64,000 nucleotides of DNA from Hymenopus coronatus (GCA_030762935.1 CM060900.1:400553132-400617131); one strand, 5' to 3'; shown: positions 1 to 12,926, counted from the first letter of the stretch. Notes: a model not told the origin generated them from the sequence alone. Numbers and translations: made by a program.

Positions 1-513
1 TGCAGTACAAATAAGAGTCGCAGTAGCATTTCCCATCGTGGAATCAACTTGTATAATATAATATTGCTGGACATTATAAAGAACTGGTCTACAGCAAATT
101 TAAACGTTCAATAACCAAAGCTCTCTTGGAGCATATACCCTTCAACATTCAAGAATTTAAAATATAAATTTATAAATACTGTTACTTGTACATACTACTG
201 TAAATGCATATACTGACAAAGATGATGATGAATATGAAGATGAAGTGACTTACTACATATTATGAATAACTAAAGTCACAAGAGTAGGGCTTTATTTTAA
301 CCAGCAAAACTCAGGATATGAATGGTCCCATCTACTAATGGGATGCAAGACTGCATTGCATTCAGAACACAACATTAAGCTTTAATAAATACTTAATCTA
401 AGCTGAAATATACAAACTGCAGTCTTACATGTTTCTTTGCAGGAAATAATTCCTTATACCCTCACAATATACAATTACCAGCAGCTTTTAGCTTAAATGT
501 TTGAACTCTGAAC
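1..513. other. AT-rich DNA without recognised gene
   Basis: No long open frame, splice-flanked coding segment, tRNA-like promoter or repeat end is recognisable here. The segment ends where a hAT-type terminal sequence begins at 514. It could be intron of the patched-domain gene that is represented downstream, but no exon of that gene is visible. Confidence 0.5.
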
Positions 514-3118
514 CAGGGCCGGATTTAGGTATTTTGCCGCCTCTAGGCACTGCTAACATTTTCCACACCCAATTTCCCCCCATCAATATAAGTAGCCATT
601 ATACATGTCATTGAGTTTAAATTAGTTTTAAATGAAACAACATTAAATAAAGGTTACAATTCATAAATAAATTAATAATAAATTAAATGCTTACTTCAAA
701 ATTATAATGATTTCCTTCATACTTTCTTCGTAGAGAAAGCATTGACAACGTCATCGAAGCCAATGTGATGAAGCACATCAGACTCGATGCAAAGAATTGG
801 CATGCTGTTGAATGTTGATCATTTTTAACTCTCTTGAATGCTGATAATGATATATCTGCCAAACAATTTGCTATAGATGGGCATAGAAATATACCTAGCA
901 ATACACCAACATTAGGATAAACATCCAAGAGACCTTTCTTATGTAGTATTTTGTAGACACAGCAATGACATTTTTTTATTTAAATTGTCCTCACCCGTAT
1001 AGCATCGAAGGTGAATGCATTTGTTGACAAATTCATTCTCTATGTTGTCCGAGCAAGTTGCTCTTAAAGTTTGAGCCCGTTCGAAAAAAAAATTTGTGTC
1101 TAACTCGCAGAGCTTAGTACGAAAGTCAAAATTAGCAAACAATCCTTTGTAGGCATTACATCTACGTTTCAATTTTTCATGCATGCTGTTAATAATAACA
1201 TTAAAAGCATTTATTCTGTAATTATTTCTGCCAGAAAATGCAAAATTTTCACTTTGCTCACCATGTTGCAACTTACATCTATGTTTCCAGGTGCAGTCAT
1301 AATGTATGTATCTTCACTACACAGGTTCATAGCTTTTTCCTTGTAAAGATCAAACATACTTCTTTTTCATTCAAGATATGTTACTAATGAATTCTAAAGA
1401 TTGATGACAACTTCTAATTCAGCCTCAACAGATGTTGCACTGTCAAGCCTTTCTAAAATATTATTCCACAATAATGCAGTAAAGCATGTCTCCAAATTTT
1501 GAAGTGAATGATGAAGACCTGCAGCTTCAGAATGAGTAAGGAGTTTCTCTATGTTGTCGTCAAATAATGCAGCTTGAGCTGATTGGACATCTAACCACAA
1601 AGAACACAAACTACGACAAGCATTGTATCTGGCTGACCATCTTGTTTGTGAAATACTTTTCAGCACTGTAGAGTTTGGTTTCAGATGAGATAATAAAAGT
1701 TTCCACCTGTTTGTTAACACTGAGAAAAAGTTATATAGCTCCTGAATAACACCAAAGAGGTTTACTGCAGGCATACAACATTGCACAGCAGAAGAACTAA
1801 CAAGATTGAGAGAATGAATCAAGCATGGAACACACACAGCAAGGGGATTTAAGTCTTTAATTCATGCTTGAAGACCTGACTATGTGTCTGACATATTACT
1901 AGCATTATCATAGGACTGAGCACAGCAATTTTTAATAGCAAGACCAAGCTCATTCAAAGTTTCCATCACAGCTGTTGCTAGACTTATGACCACAGTTAGA
2001 CAGAAATTTCACAAACCTTTCTACTGGTGAGCCACATTCAGTTACGTATCGAATGATGAATGCTAATTGATCTGTATGTGCAATGTCAGGAGTTGAATCT
2101 AAAATTATGGAAAAGTACTTATCTGCTTTTATTTTATTTACTATAAAGTTTACAACCTCCAGGGACTTTATGTTAATGAACTCATCACAAATTTTGATGT
2201 TGTACCTCTTCCTTTATTTCCAAATCTCTTTACATGCTCGGAGAGAAATGGGTCAAACTGTGCAATCAGTTCTAATGGCATGATATAATTTCCACAATTG
2301 TTAGAACCAAACTTTTCATCTGTGCCTCTAAATGGCAAACCACGCATAGCAAGGGATTTTACTGTTGCTAATGTACACTTGACAACTTTCCTTCAATACT
2401 TAATTTCCTCTTCTGTTTGAAGTAGCAAAGCCCTATCAATTCTTACAGCCATATTTTTTCTTGCTAACATTGTAATTACACATTTATATTTATAAGAATT
2501 TTCATATTCTTTCATATGTAGATTTGCATTTTTCCAGTCATTGTAACCTTCTGTAGTTACGGTAGATGTGTTTCTAAAGGGCCTACAGGTAGCACAATAA
2601 ATTGTGCATTTACTTTTAGAAAACACAAACCATGATCTAGAATGCATTTCATCATTAATTAAAGTTTGTCTGAATAGTAATTGAAAAAGGTATCTGGTAG
2701 TGTCAGAATACTGTTGCCTTGTGCACTAAAAATTTTTGTTGATATATTGTGTTACGCCATGTCTTAGTATGTAGTGTCATGTTGTATCACATTTAATCCA
2801 TTTAGCGGGACCATTACATGTTTTAACAAATTTACTATCTTCATATCCTCTTGAATCACATGCATTGAAATTATTGGTACTTTCACCCATATCACTACAC
2901 TGTGAAAATGTACTTGTTTCCCTTAATTCTTGATTAGTAGAATGTGTACTAACAGCAGCATCTTGAGCAGCTTTGATTTTTTCTTTCGCTGAGCAATGTT
3001 GTAGAAAAAAACTGTTAAACTTTTTACCCTTTCCAAACCTATTTTTTTCTTGCTTTAATTTAGCATTTTTTCTATATTGTGAGCCACTTAACTTTTTACA
3101 CGATTCAGGTTCACTCAT
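514..3118 (-). mobile_element. hAT (ZMYM1-like) DNA transposon, right end not found
   Basis: The low-coordinate end starts with CAGGGCCGGATTTAGG, which looks like the terminal inverted repeat of ZMYM1-type hAT elements. The body encodes a degraded transposase on the minus strand. No matching opposite terminal repeat (ending ...CCGGCCCTG) was found beyond the transposase N terminus, so the 5' side is truncated or too diverged. The upper coordinate is simply the start of the coding remnant. Confidence 0.6.
683..3118 (-). pseudogene. hAT transposase remnant (TTF-type zinc finger, DUF4371/ZMYM1-like)
   Basis: Read from high to low coordinate, the pieces follow the order of ZMYM1-like hAT transposases. 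First is an N-terminal basic segment (3118-2777) with the typical KKLSGSQYRK start. Next is a TTF-type zinc-finger piece (2647-2393) with WFVFSKSKCTIYCATCRPF. A helical hAT core follows (1837-1394) containing CLIHSLNLV and QTRWSARYNACRSL, and then a C-terminal part (1271-683). The pieces lie in different frames separated by stops, so the gene is dead. In the living family the protein excises and inserts the element in the nucleus with an RNase H-fold DDE domain and 8-bp target duplications. Intact catalytic residues could not be traced. Confidence 0.75.
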
Positions 3119-3953
3119 TTGGAAGTTGTGATTTATGAAACAAATACTTACAATTTCTTATATCCTCTGTGCTTACAACCAGTCACAATCTAAGTCCACT
3201 GAATACTAAAATATAGTCATTATCGTTAACAGTTTGAAACATAAATATTCAAACATTCATTATTGAAACAAAACTGGTTTCTGAAAGGCAGGCTGTGATT
3301 TATTTTTAAGCTATTGACGACCATATAAACCTATATTGAAAATGTAATTGAGTTGTATTAATAGCAATAAACAACAAACATACATCCTATTTGATTTTCT
3401 ACAAGGCATTGTTGTTTATACAAGCAGTTAAATGTAATAATTTCCTCCACGCCCCTTCTACACATTTTGCAATAAACTTACACAGCTGTAGTCTTTCCTT
3501 TTGCCTTCACAGCGAGCCCATGCAATATGATAAAACAACAACATTCAACTTACACAAGTTTTACAAGATCAAACTTCAGAAAAGGTTTACCAACATTTTT
3601 TAAATATAAATGTTTACGTAAATTCGGCATTACTTTGAACTTTATCTTCTACATAAATAAATATTTGTCTTGTGGAATATTCACGTTACTACTTTACATT
3701 CCTCGGGAAACGGTTATCTAGTTCATTATAAAGATTCTTATATAATTAACAGTTAATATTTTATATTATTAGTTGAGTATTCTAATTCAACTGATGAAAT
3801 TTCTATTACTATTTTTCCATATATCTTCTGATACTTTCAAGGAAAATTCAGAAAAAATTTCAGTAACCTCAATCACATCACATTAATAATAATAATAAGA
3901 AGGTGTTACTTCAGTACAGCCATCCAGCTCACTTGTTACCATTTATGTTTCAG
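3119..3953. other. Sequence upstream of first visible patched-gene exon
   Basis: AT-rich DNA with only short chance frames. It ends in a splice acceptor (pyrimidine-rich tract and TTTCAG ending at 3953). It is probably intron of the patched-domain gene. No promoter or earlier exon is visible. Confidence 0.5.
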
Positions 3954-4224
3954 AATGTACGGAAGGGTATGGTCAGGAACCTCCAATTGGCCATTTGTGG
4001 AGTTGGAATAATCAGTGCTCTATTGTTTTTGAATCTTCGAATATCCCTCTTTGTCATGGCATGTGTGATTTGCACAATTGTGGATCTCCTGGGCTCCTTA
4101 TACTGGATGGATATACACTTGGAAATTGCCTCATCATTAGTTGTGTTGATCTGTGGCAGCTTATCAGTAGACTATGCTACCCATGTGGGCATCAGATATT
4201 CTCAGCTTTTAGGAAGTCGAGAAG
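3954..4224 (+). CDS. Patched-domain-containing protein, internal exon (sterol-sensing-type membrane region)
   Basis: This is the first of four exons of one gene. It begins after TTTCAG and ends before GTTTGT, carries 90 codons plus one base, and so leaves the intron in phase 1. The translation has three hydrophobic segments. The last includes LICGSLSVDYATHVGIRY, the characteristic patched/NPC1/PTCHD sterol-sensing region with its conserved Asp in VDY. Family knowledge: such proteins are RND-like multispanning transporters in plasma or endosomal membranes, linked to sterol or lipid traffic and Hedgehog-type signalling. The next exon (7476) supplies AG to complete a GAG Glu codon, giving the junction SREERAIGANRDMG. 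The exact paralogue (PTCHD3, PTR or other) cannot be decided, and the N-terminal exons are not in view. Confidence 0.88.
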
Positions 4225-4966
4225 GTTTGTTGATTCACTTTTTTTAGTAGAAACATTTGGACAGTGATCTTCTATATTGTTGTATGCAAATTTAGTGAAT
4301 CAGTATCAGTAACGCTTTACATCACATATTTGAACACATTTGATAGGTTCCTGTTTAAAAAACAAAGCTCCATTTAAAACAAGTACAAAGTAAATTGAAG
4401 TAAGTGATATAATGTTAATGATACAGGTTCATGTAATTCATACAATGGTTTATTTATGTTTGAAATGCTACATTATTTGCCTTGCACCACTTTCTGAAGC
4501 TTTTTAGGCATAGCATACCTTAACCTCCTAGTACTTTTGCAGTGCTTTGTTATACAAATTCTTTTAAGCTTAATTTAATCTTTCTAATAACTATTAATAA
4601 CTTTTAATAATTTTACTTACTGATTTTGTTTATTAAAGCAGTTTTGAAAACCCTTTAAGCCGTATGATTACTTTTTAATGTATGTATATATATACACTTA
4701 TATTATGTATTAAAAAAAAAGAAGTGTATATATTTATTTCAGGTTTGAAACTAAAATAAATTAGGAAATAAGAAGTGCAATTTATGTAATATTTAAAGTT
4801 AAATATATTTTATAGTTATTACTCAAAAGAGTATTTTGATAACAATTACATTATCTTTTCACAGAAATAAACCACAGTAGTACAGTGAATCAAACTATCT
4901 AAAACAAAAAAATGGTAAATTGCTAGGGCTTTTCAACCCACAAGAGGAGATATTTTATTCAAAGTA
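4225..4966. other. Intron of patched gene, AT-rich unique part
   Basis: This is the intron start (donor GTTTGT at 4225) up to the Tc1-like element. AT-rich with no further coding potential. Confidence 0.6.
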
Positions 4967-6677
4967 CAGTACCTGGTCATATCATTAGAAGCTATTTCAT
5001 GGTTCACTGAATTCTGAGGACTAGTGTAACAACAATGTTCATCTATCACTGTGAGTCTCAGTAGACAATGTTAGGGGACTAATGTTGTCTACAATGAATG
5101 TGTGTTATGCTGTTTCTGTGTTGTAAGAGCCGAAATTGTTGCTTCACAAGCATTAATTGCAGTAGTGCTAACAAAAGGTGAAGGTGCATTATAAGCTTGT
5201 GCTATTAATACTTAAATTTGTCAGTTTATTTGTGGTTTGAAAGGTGATTATTATGGTTTGAAAGATGAGCTTTATGATTTTGTGTTTTCTATTCACAACA
5301 TAATGGGCAGATCTTGTGATCTGACACCTCAAAAAATTTCAGAGGTAAAAACCTGAAAACCTTGATTAAAACTGATTTGTTTTCAAATCACGAGTTTTCT
5401 TGAAGTTTGGATGTGTCTAAATCATCTGTGAGGCAAATTAAAAAGAAAATTGACTTTGGTATGGACTTCCCCACTATGGACGAATAAATGTGTGCAAAAA
5501 CAGACCTCACACCAAGAGGTGTGTGTTGCTTGAAACATATCTGTGAAAGAAACAAGTTTACTAGAGCAAAAGAAATTAAATTCAAGCTTGCAGAGAGTGG
5601 AATTGCTTCATCTGAAAGAACTATTAGGTAAAAACTTTCAGAAATGAAATTAAAAGGCTGGAGATCTCTTAAGAAACCAAAATTAACTCTTGCTATGGTT
5701 GCTAAATGACTCAGCTGGGCAAAGGAGCTCCAGGATAAAGACCTAAATTTCTGGAAATCAGTAAATATGAAAATCTTAATGAGTTAAACTTTATATGTGA
5801 AATGGATTATCTGGAACTAGAGGTCACATTTGAAACAATTCACATTGGCTTCTTTTGTTTCAGTTTGCTTTAGTGAAGAAAGCACTTTTGAAATTCTTGC
5901 AAACAAAGCTCAGTTTGTGCGAAGGCATCCTTGTGAAAAGTAACATCCAGATTGTAGTGTGCAGACTATGGTACATCCCACCAAAGTCACGATATGGTCA
6001 GTCATCAAAGGCAAAGGCACTGAACATCTCTATGTTGTTCAAGGAACAATGTGGCAGGAGCAGTACAAACAAGGGTTGAAGAGTAGGCTGCTGCCTCAAA
6101 TAAGAGACTGGTTCCCAAATGGAGAATTATTCATATTTATGCAAGAATGGGGCATGATGTCGCAGTGCAAAATCAGTGATAGCTTCTCTGGGAGAGCAAA
6201 ATATACTTTTGTTGCCAAAGCCCGGGAATTCACCAGATATGAACCCGATTGAAAATGTCTGGAAGCTAGTGAAGAAACAAGTGGCAAAAGAAGTGATTAC
6301 TATGAAAACTAGGCTTATTGGAAAGATCATAAAGGTCTGGAATCATCATCCACATATACAAGAGACAGTTCAGCATATACAAATAGCATGCCAAGTCAAA
6401 TTAAAGCATTGATAGCTCTCAAAGGTGGCTCAACTAGGTACTAAAACTTTCATAAAATTGTAAGCATCTAATAACAACTCAGAAACATATCCAAGTATAA
6501 CCATAAGCATGCACATTATATGCTAAATTCTTCATCAGTGTTTAAGAAAATATAATGTTTCAATGTAGGCTTATAAAAATAAAAATAAAAATAAAAACAA
6601 TATTAGTTCAACTGTTGCCTCTTAATCTTATATTATAGTGAAAAATCAAGATGCATCTAATAATATGGCCAGGTACT
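4967..6677 (+). mobile_element. Tc1-like DNA transposon with terminal inverted repeats
   Basis: The left end reads CAGTACCTGGTCATATCATT from 4967, preceded by TA. The right end reads as its near reverse complement, with AATATGGCCAGGTACTA ending at 6677. The first 25 or so bases of the two ends match with few differences, and weaker similarity extends about 15 bases inward. CAGT at the tip next to TA is typical of Tc1-like elements, and the total of about 1.7 kb fits the family. It lies in an intron of the patched gene in the same orientation. The last bases of the right tip have mutated (CTAGA where CTGTA would be expected). Confidence 0.8.
5290..6415 (+). pseudogene. Tc1-like transposase remnant
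   Basis: Across frame changes the + strand reads as a Tc1 transposase. The N-terminal paired-like helix-turn-helix region includes LDVSKSSVRQIKKKIDFG (around 5400-5460), followed by TPRGVCCLKHICERNKFTRA and WRSLKKPKLTLAMVAK. Near the C terminus PGNSPDMNPIENVWKLVKKQ (around 6225-6285) is the family's DMNPIENVW signature carrying the last catalytic acid. The middle motif that normally reads FMQDGAPCH has decayed to FMQEWGMMSQC. At least three frameshifts and several stops make it inactive. Confidence 0.85.
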
Positions 6678-7475
6678 AGATTTTTGTCATCAAAATCACA
6701 CAAACTTGCCATAAATGTTTTTATAATATGCAGAATTATGAGGGTGATTCAAAAAGTGAGAGCAAACTCATTTTTGGGAAGTATATATTTCTGTTACAGA
6801 TAAAAACAAGATGTCATTTTTCAATATAAGTAGCCTTTTCTATGATACATTTTGCTAGCATTACACCACATTTTTCATTCCATTAGAATAAAAGGTTTTC
6901 AGTTGTGTGTGCAACTAAGAATGACCCCCTTCTTTAACCTCATCACTTTCAAATATCTAAACCTAAACCCCTAATACTCTATATTGACACATCTTGTTGT
7001 TTAGTTTCAAATTAAGATGGATCAAAAACAAGATATATCTGAAGATTATTAATTTTAATTTGCTCAAACCTAAGACTGTGTAAATTAGAGATGGTTTTTG
7101 ATATATGACTTGCATTTTACTTTTTGAAAGGGTTTCTTTGCTAACATTGTGTATGACAAATAATGCAACAAAAGCAATTTCATAGGGATGTCCATCCACA
7201 ATGCATTCTGGGTTGCTATTAAAGTATTCTAGCTTTAGTTTCCAGACCCTGCAGCTCAAACTGGCAAATAATTTTTGGATATGGCATTCTTATCTCATAA
7301 AACTTCTTTCACAGGAAATTCAAGGAGGTTTGATGCTTCCCTCATTGAGTTCTTTGCTAATCATGACCCTTAGTTATGTGTATGTTATTATATTCAGTCA
7401 ACAGAAATTTATTTTATTAAATGTTTCATACACATGATCATCAGCAATCATTTTGCTTAATTCTTCATTTTACAG
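6678..7475. other. Intron of patched gene
   Basis: Mostly AT-rich DNA ending at the acceptor TTTTACAG (7475). At 6738-6960 the sequence starts AGGGTGATTCAAAAAGTGAG, which resembles the tip and C-terminal end of a mariner-type element in minus orientation, but no opposite end was found. Confidence 0.45.
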
Positions 7476-7597
7476 AGCGAGCAATTGGAGCCAATAGAGA
7501 TATGGGTGCAGCCATCCTTTATGGAGGATTTAGCACCTTCCTGGCATTTGTGTTCCTCTGGAGGAGTAGATCATACTTGTTCAGGACTTTTTGTTTT
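7476..7597 (+). CDS. Patched-domain-containing protein, internal exon
   Basis: This exon lies between TTTTACAG and the donor GTATGT. Its 122 bases complete the phase-1 codon from the previous exon, then add 40 codons and end in phase 0. The translation includes MGAAILYGGFSTFLAFVFLW, which matches the conserved PTCHD segment where a Met-Gly-Ala-Ala stretch precedes a membrane helix. Reading past the donor reaches a stop after four residues, which supports splicing there. The next exon starts in phase 0 with LFTAVVIMGLF, as this family requires. Confidence 0.88.
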
Positions 7598-9014
7598 GTA
7601 TGTTATCATTAATATGTTTGGTAATAATTATGTGCCTACATTGAGATATGAGAAAATATACTTTGCACTTGCATGTTCAGGGAATGAACGACTTAGTTGG
7701 ACATCTTATTTCTGACTTAAATACAGTCTTGCTCAGATGTAACATAGAAAAGCAAAGGCAACACAGTCTCAGTTATATTTCTTTATACTTTTTATCATTA
7801 GTTAGTCTATTGTTTTATCAAGCTATGAAAATGCTTTTTGTAGTGAGATTATGATTCACTGAATAAAAAGTTCCAAACACATTGGGGCACCATAGGGGCC
7901 ACATATAACTCAAACTCCTTTTATAATGGCTTTTAGCCTTCAGTATATTAAAATAAGCAGAGACTGCCATATATTCAGCAGGAGCCAAAAAAAGTTATTA
8001 TCAAAAGCAATTGTTCACAAACTGCAAAATAACATAGACCTAATTCACATGCAGAACCATTTCATCCATAATAGGTGAAAGGCATCAGCTCTTGGTGGAA
8101 CCCTTCCATTCATATTAGTAAAGGGCTTAAAGAGCCATGTAGCTATGTATATGATGCAGCTAAGTGATTTCTGAGTTGTTTCACTTTCCATCCTCTACCA
8201 TTTGAAAGATCAAGTTTCTGAGTCAGCTACCTGCATTAAGCACTAGCTAAAAATATAACATAACATTAGTCTGCATGATATCAGATGACTGAAAACTAAT
8301 AAATGATTCTGACTTGTTTTTTTTATGCTAAATTCAGAAATTATTTTAGTTTATCTCTATCATATACATTTTTTTTCACAATTTGGCTTCAAAATATAGA
8401 GTTGAGCCAGTAGATGATGTGTATTGTTGAAGGGAAATTTATCACTTCTTGAAAGGAAATTTCTCAATACAGACTTGTAAGATTTTAGGTTGTTACACCT
8501 CTAGATGGTGGCTACTATTTGTAATTTAGGTATTGTTATAAATGCAGACTAGTGTTGTAATATCAGAGGCATATTGTGATTGAAGCTATAAACACATTAT
8601 GTCTACATACAAATGTATGAACAATCCAAATTTTTTTTGTTACATTTGTGGAAATTATATAGTGATTCAGTAGAGAACTAATAAAACAAGACTTTGTGAA
8701 AAAAGCGTACCATGCTTATTTTAAAATGAAACTTGGTGACTAAGACAAGATCTGGGCTCCAAAGACAGCTAGTGTGTTCAAGGATTAAGATTGTGAATAA
8801 AAGAAAAGAAATCAAGCATGGCATTTGTAATACCTAAGGTGTGGAGGGAGCCTAAAGACCACCTTAATGACTGTTGTTCTGTTTAGCTAATGTTCAGGGG
8901 TGCAATTCAAAAAATAAGAAACACATTGTGTAACCAATTATTTCTTCAGTCATCAGACTAGTTCTACATGGAAAATATCTACTTTCTCCTCTTTCTCCAG
9001 CTATTTTATAGAAC
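7598..9014. other. Start of 12.3-kb intron of patched gene
   Basis: AT-rich intron DNA with only short chance frames. No repeat ends are recognised before the ORF-family remnant at 9015. Confidence 0.55.
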
Positions 9015-10233
9015 TTGGAAAATGATGATGTTGAAAGTGAATTTCATGCAATCACTGAAGATGATTCTGATGATATCTACCACCCTCAATACAAGTTGAC
9101 TACACAACTGTTCTCTCAGAGTGAACTAAATGATCTAGTAGATGATTTGAATTTGTCTAAGGAATCTGCAGAATTGCTATACTCCTATCTTAAAAAAAGG
9201 GATCTTCTTGAACCAGGAACACATTACTCATGGTACAGACACAGAGAAAAAGGAACTGATTGAGTCCTTGGTTTACTGCAATAACATAAACAAGTTTATG
9301 ACATTGTACATGATCCTACTTGTTGGAGACTTTTTATAGATTCATCAAAGAGGACCCTCAAAGGCATGACACTGCATAATGGGAATGTGTATGGGTCCAT
9401 TCCTGTCTCACATTGAGTTAAAATGAAAGAGGCAGTTGAAAACTGAACTATCCAATTTGAGGAACACAAATGGCTTATTGGCGGTGATTTCAAAGTTATT
9501 GGTATACAATTAGGACAACAAGCTGGGTTCACAAAAAAGCCTGTTTTCTATGCAACTGGAACAGTCAGGCAAAACAAAGACATTGGAGTGTGAGAGTATG
9601 GGCAGAGCGGAGAAGCTTTTGCCTGGAATTGAAAATATCATGCATGAACTGCTTGTAGAGAGACAAAATATATGGTTTCCACCCCTACTCATAAAATTGA
9701 ACTTGATAAAGCAATTTGTAAGGACTCTACCACAGGATGGACCCTGCTTCATGTACCTTTCCAAGAAATTTCCCTTCATTGCACAAAACAAATTAAAGGC
9801 TAGAATTTATGTTGGTTCTCAAATAAAAAAATTGATAAAGGATGAAGATTTTGAGAAGACAATGAATGAGAGAGAAAAAGAAGCATGGGACACCTTCTGA
9901 TCAATTAGTGAAAACTTCTTAGCCAATAACAAAGATCCTAATTATAAGGCCATTGTCGAAACAATGTTGAAAAATTTCAAGAAGGTGGGTTTTAACATGA
10001 GTGTAAAAGTATATTTTCTCCATTCATGTATTGACTACTTTCTGGAAAATCCAGAACATTATAGTGAAGAGCAAGGTAAACATTTTCACCTAGATATTAA
10101 GTAAACAGGGAGGAGATACCAGGAGAGATGGAATGAAACTATGATGGCCGACTACTGTTGGATTTTGAGGAGGAAAGATCATCATCAAGGATCTGGAAGG
10201 AAGTCAAAGAAGAGAAAGTTTGAAAAAATTTAA
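9015..10233 (+). pseudogene. Degraded copy of a dispersed ORF family of unknown function
   Basis: The + strand reads through several stops and frame changes as one protein family. The first frame (9015-9263) ends with KKRDLLEPGTHYSWYRHREK. It is followed in another frame by WRLFIDSSKRTLKGMTLHNG and HKWLIGGDFKVIGIQLGQQ, then by PPLLIKLNLIKQFVRTL in the frame at 9550-9900. After 9970 come NMSVKVYFLHSCIDYF and YSEEQGKHFHLDIK, then MMADYCWILRR before the final stop near 10231. I recall this as a multicopy hypothetical protein of arthropod and other animal genomes that behaves like transposon cargo. Its function is unknown to me. No terminal repeats were identified around this copy, and it lies in an intron of the patched gene. 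Confidence 0.6.
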
Positions 10234-11465
10234 ATGAAAGAATTTGGCTTCTTGTTTTGTTAACACATAGTCATAAAATAAATTAGGGGAGTTCTTGAGA
10301 GTATTCTTAAAATGTTTGTTGAAGAAAACATTACCTTGCGTGAAATGGTATTTGAATGCTTTTCTACACTCATAAGTAAAATTGTCAAAACATTACTTCT
10401 TATTTTGTATAAAAACCTAACATGATAGAGAAAAATAGAAGTTATTTTTAGAATCAGCACAAAAAGTTGATTCAAGAATTTCCACTTTTAAGAAATCATT
10501 TGACAAAAAGTTTTAAAGCACAGACTAGTGTAATCACTCAGTAGAATTAATATACATTAATAAAACTAAAATAAGCAGAAGACTATTCAGTGAAATCAAT
10601 TTAAATTCAAAGCAGAACTGACTCTCTTATACATTCTAGGAGTTTCACTCATACTTTAATGCAGTGTATGTTGCAGCATTGCCCATAACATTAATGTAGT
10701 ACCAATACAGATGACAGCCTACAAAACATGTACTGCATTTAGTATCACAAGTGAAAGTCCTAGAGAGTAAGTTTTAATTTGAAATACAATTATTTGATTT
10801 ACCTGTATGAAAATAAAATACACTCCATAGACCTAAGAATGTACTATGTTGAAGTGCAAATGGGCTAAATCCTCTCTTAGCACCTCTCTGGATGCACCAA
10901 TACCAGTAAACAAATAAACACTGTGCAATGGCATCAAGTTGAAGTAGTAATGGGCTATAAATCTGTAGAGAAGATTGATAAACTTATGTGAATTGCTAAC
11001 TAATGTTAACTTCAACAATCAGTAGGCAGATTGGAAGAATCCAGCCAAATATCACTTCAAGTACATTATTATCCTTCCAGACCCTGCACTTAACATGGAC
11101 CGAGGGCTTGTTCAGTAATGAGGATGGATTCTTTGATGTAGTATTCAAAGCATGTTTATTTTTAACTTTATTAACCTTTAGATATTAGGAGGCAGCTATG
11201 AACCTCAATTATCACATAATAGGCACCAACTAACTTCATGGTTGGAAAGATAAGTGCTCTCACTCGTGTAATCATCAGAAGTGCATTGAGAAATACTGTG
11301 ATTGTTAATAAATTTTCTTTTTCCTCCTCTCCTGAACATAGCATTTGCTGGTGAGTTAGTGTATCCATTTCTGGTGTGAAAAGTGTTCTGTGTACTCATC
11401 AAGTGAAGTTGCATTGTTATTTGTATTGTGAGTGCTGCTATTGTCAGAGTTAAGAAACGAGATGG
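10234..11465. other. Intron DNA without recognised feature
   Basis: AT-rich DNA with no coding remnant, tRNA-like promoter or repeat end that I can identify. Confidence 0.5.
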
Positions 11466-11469
11466 AAAT

Positions 11470-11470
11470 A

Positions 11471-11569
<99 letters not shown>

Positions 11570-11640
11570 GTCTGTCTGTCTGTCTGTCTCTGTCTCTGTC
11601 TCTCTCTCTGTCTCTGTCTCACTCTGTCTCTGTCTCTGTT

Positions 11641-11709
<69 letters not shown>

Positions 11710-11713
11710 TCAT
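11470..11713. repeat. (TC)n microsatellite with TG interruptions
   Basis: About 240 bases of CT dinucleotides with interspersed TGTCTC units. The open frames across it on both strands (Ser-Leu or Arg-Glu repeats) come from the repeat and are not genes. Confidence 0.97.
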
Positions 11714-11916
11714 TCTAGTATAGTTTTTATAGAACCTGGTTTACATCAATATCACTTCTCCCTAAATGTGGCTTTGTTCATTAATGGAAGTTTTAGTTTA
11801 CTAAAGAAACAGCTGCTTAAATATTTTGCAAATTGTTTGCACTTATTGGCAGTGAATTGTTCTGGTGATTATATTTCTGCACTGTGGATCTATTTGGGTC
11901 CAATAAAGTGGCCTGC

Positions 11917-12926
11917 CAGTGGCGGCGTGTGGATTAAAAATTTAGGTGTTCACAAAATCAGCAATTTACCACCACCGCAGCCACTGCCGCTGCTGCTACC
12001 GCCGTCGCCGCAACATCAAATCCAGTAATATTAGAAACAATGATAGTGCCCAATGACAAGAATTATAAATTTGTTAATCAAATCATCACCCATCCAGCAT
12101 TGTAAAGATGTTGAATTTCTCCGAGAGTTAACATCAATATGAGGTGATGAAGGGGTGAAGTGCTTTGAGGCAGTTCATGTGAAGAATGGCATTAACATTG
12201 TTTGAATTACGCAATTAACACCAAATTTATTTGTACAGAAATTCCATGCGCCGGTTTTTCAAATGTGCAAACTTTTCTAACACTCAGTGATTAAAGTCTT
12301 TTATGCTGTTGACCAGTTTATTCTCAATATCAAGCATTTCCAGTGCTGAAAGTCGATTCTTTTGATTATGGAAAAGCATATTTCTGGTTCTGATGTAGTC
12401 ATGGTTGTAGTGATAACAATCTTCAGTAGCTCGGTTAATTGCAGAAAAGTTTCTTCGTTGAGGTTGTTTTCTGTTTTGAACTGCTTAACTCTCGCATAAA
12501 ATTCAAATTACTAAGAAAAATAGTAAGTCTCACAAAGATTGCAGTTGCACTTCCAGATAGTTTCAACTAAATTTCAAAGATAGCAGCACCTCCCGCTGAT
12601 AAACAGAACCCTGGAAGTGTTAATGTGCATGGTCGCACTGTGCTCATTTCTGGCTGTAAAATTCCGAGATGTTTTGTTGTTCGTGCAAGCGCAGAGCTGC
12701 TAAACGATAGTTATACGCTAGCACACGAGGCCTGTGCTACAAGCGTTGTTGCCACATACTCGATTTCTCGGCTGTGTTCAATCTGGAGAGTAGAGCGCGG
12801 CATATTTAAACAAGTGGCGCCGGATAGCGCATTTTATTAAATGTTTCCTGAAAGAGAAAAAGGAGATTCATTAAGAAATATTGAAGGTTCACGTGCTCTT
12901 GTGCTCCTACACAGCAGCAGCCGCTG
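11917..12926 (-). mobile_element. Short hAT element with 8-bp target duplication
   Basis: The left tip is CAGTGGCGGCGTGTGG and the right end is CAGCAGCCGCTG. The ends are flanked by TGGCCTGC (11909-11916) and TGACCTGC (12927-12934), an 8-bp duplication with one mismatch, as expected for hAT insertion. The tips are only imperfectly inverted. The minus strand around 12380-12220 reads as a damaged hAT C-terminal piece: a run resembling LSALEMLDIENKLVNSIKDF, then EKFAHLKNRRMEFLYK. At about 1.0 kb it is a deletion derivative without a usable transposase. A proline- or alanine-coding GCC/CCG-rich patch lies at 11967-12016. Confidence 0.55.

Noticed and set aside
11428..12028. Long open frames coding Ser/Leu or Arg/Glu repeats across the (TC)n tract
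   Set aside because: They exist only because the dinucleotide repeat lacks stops. No protein family or splice context supports them.
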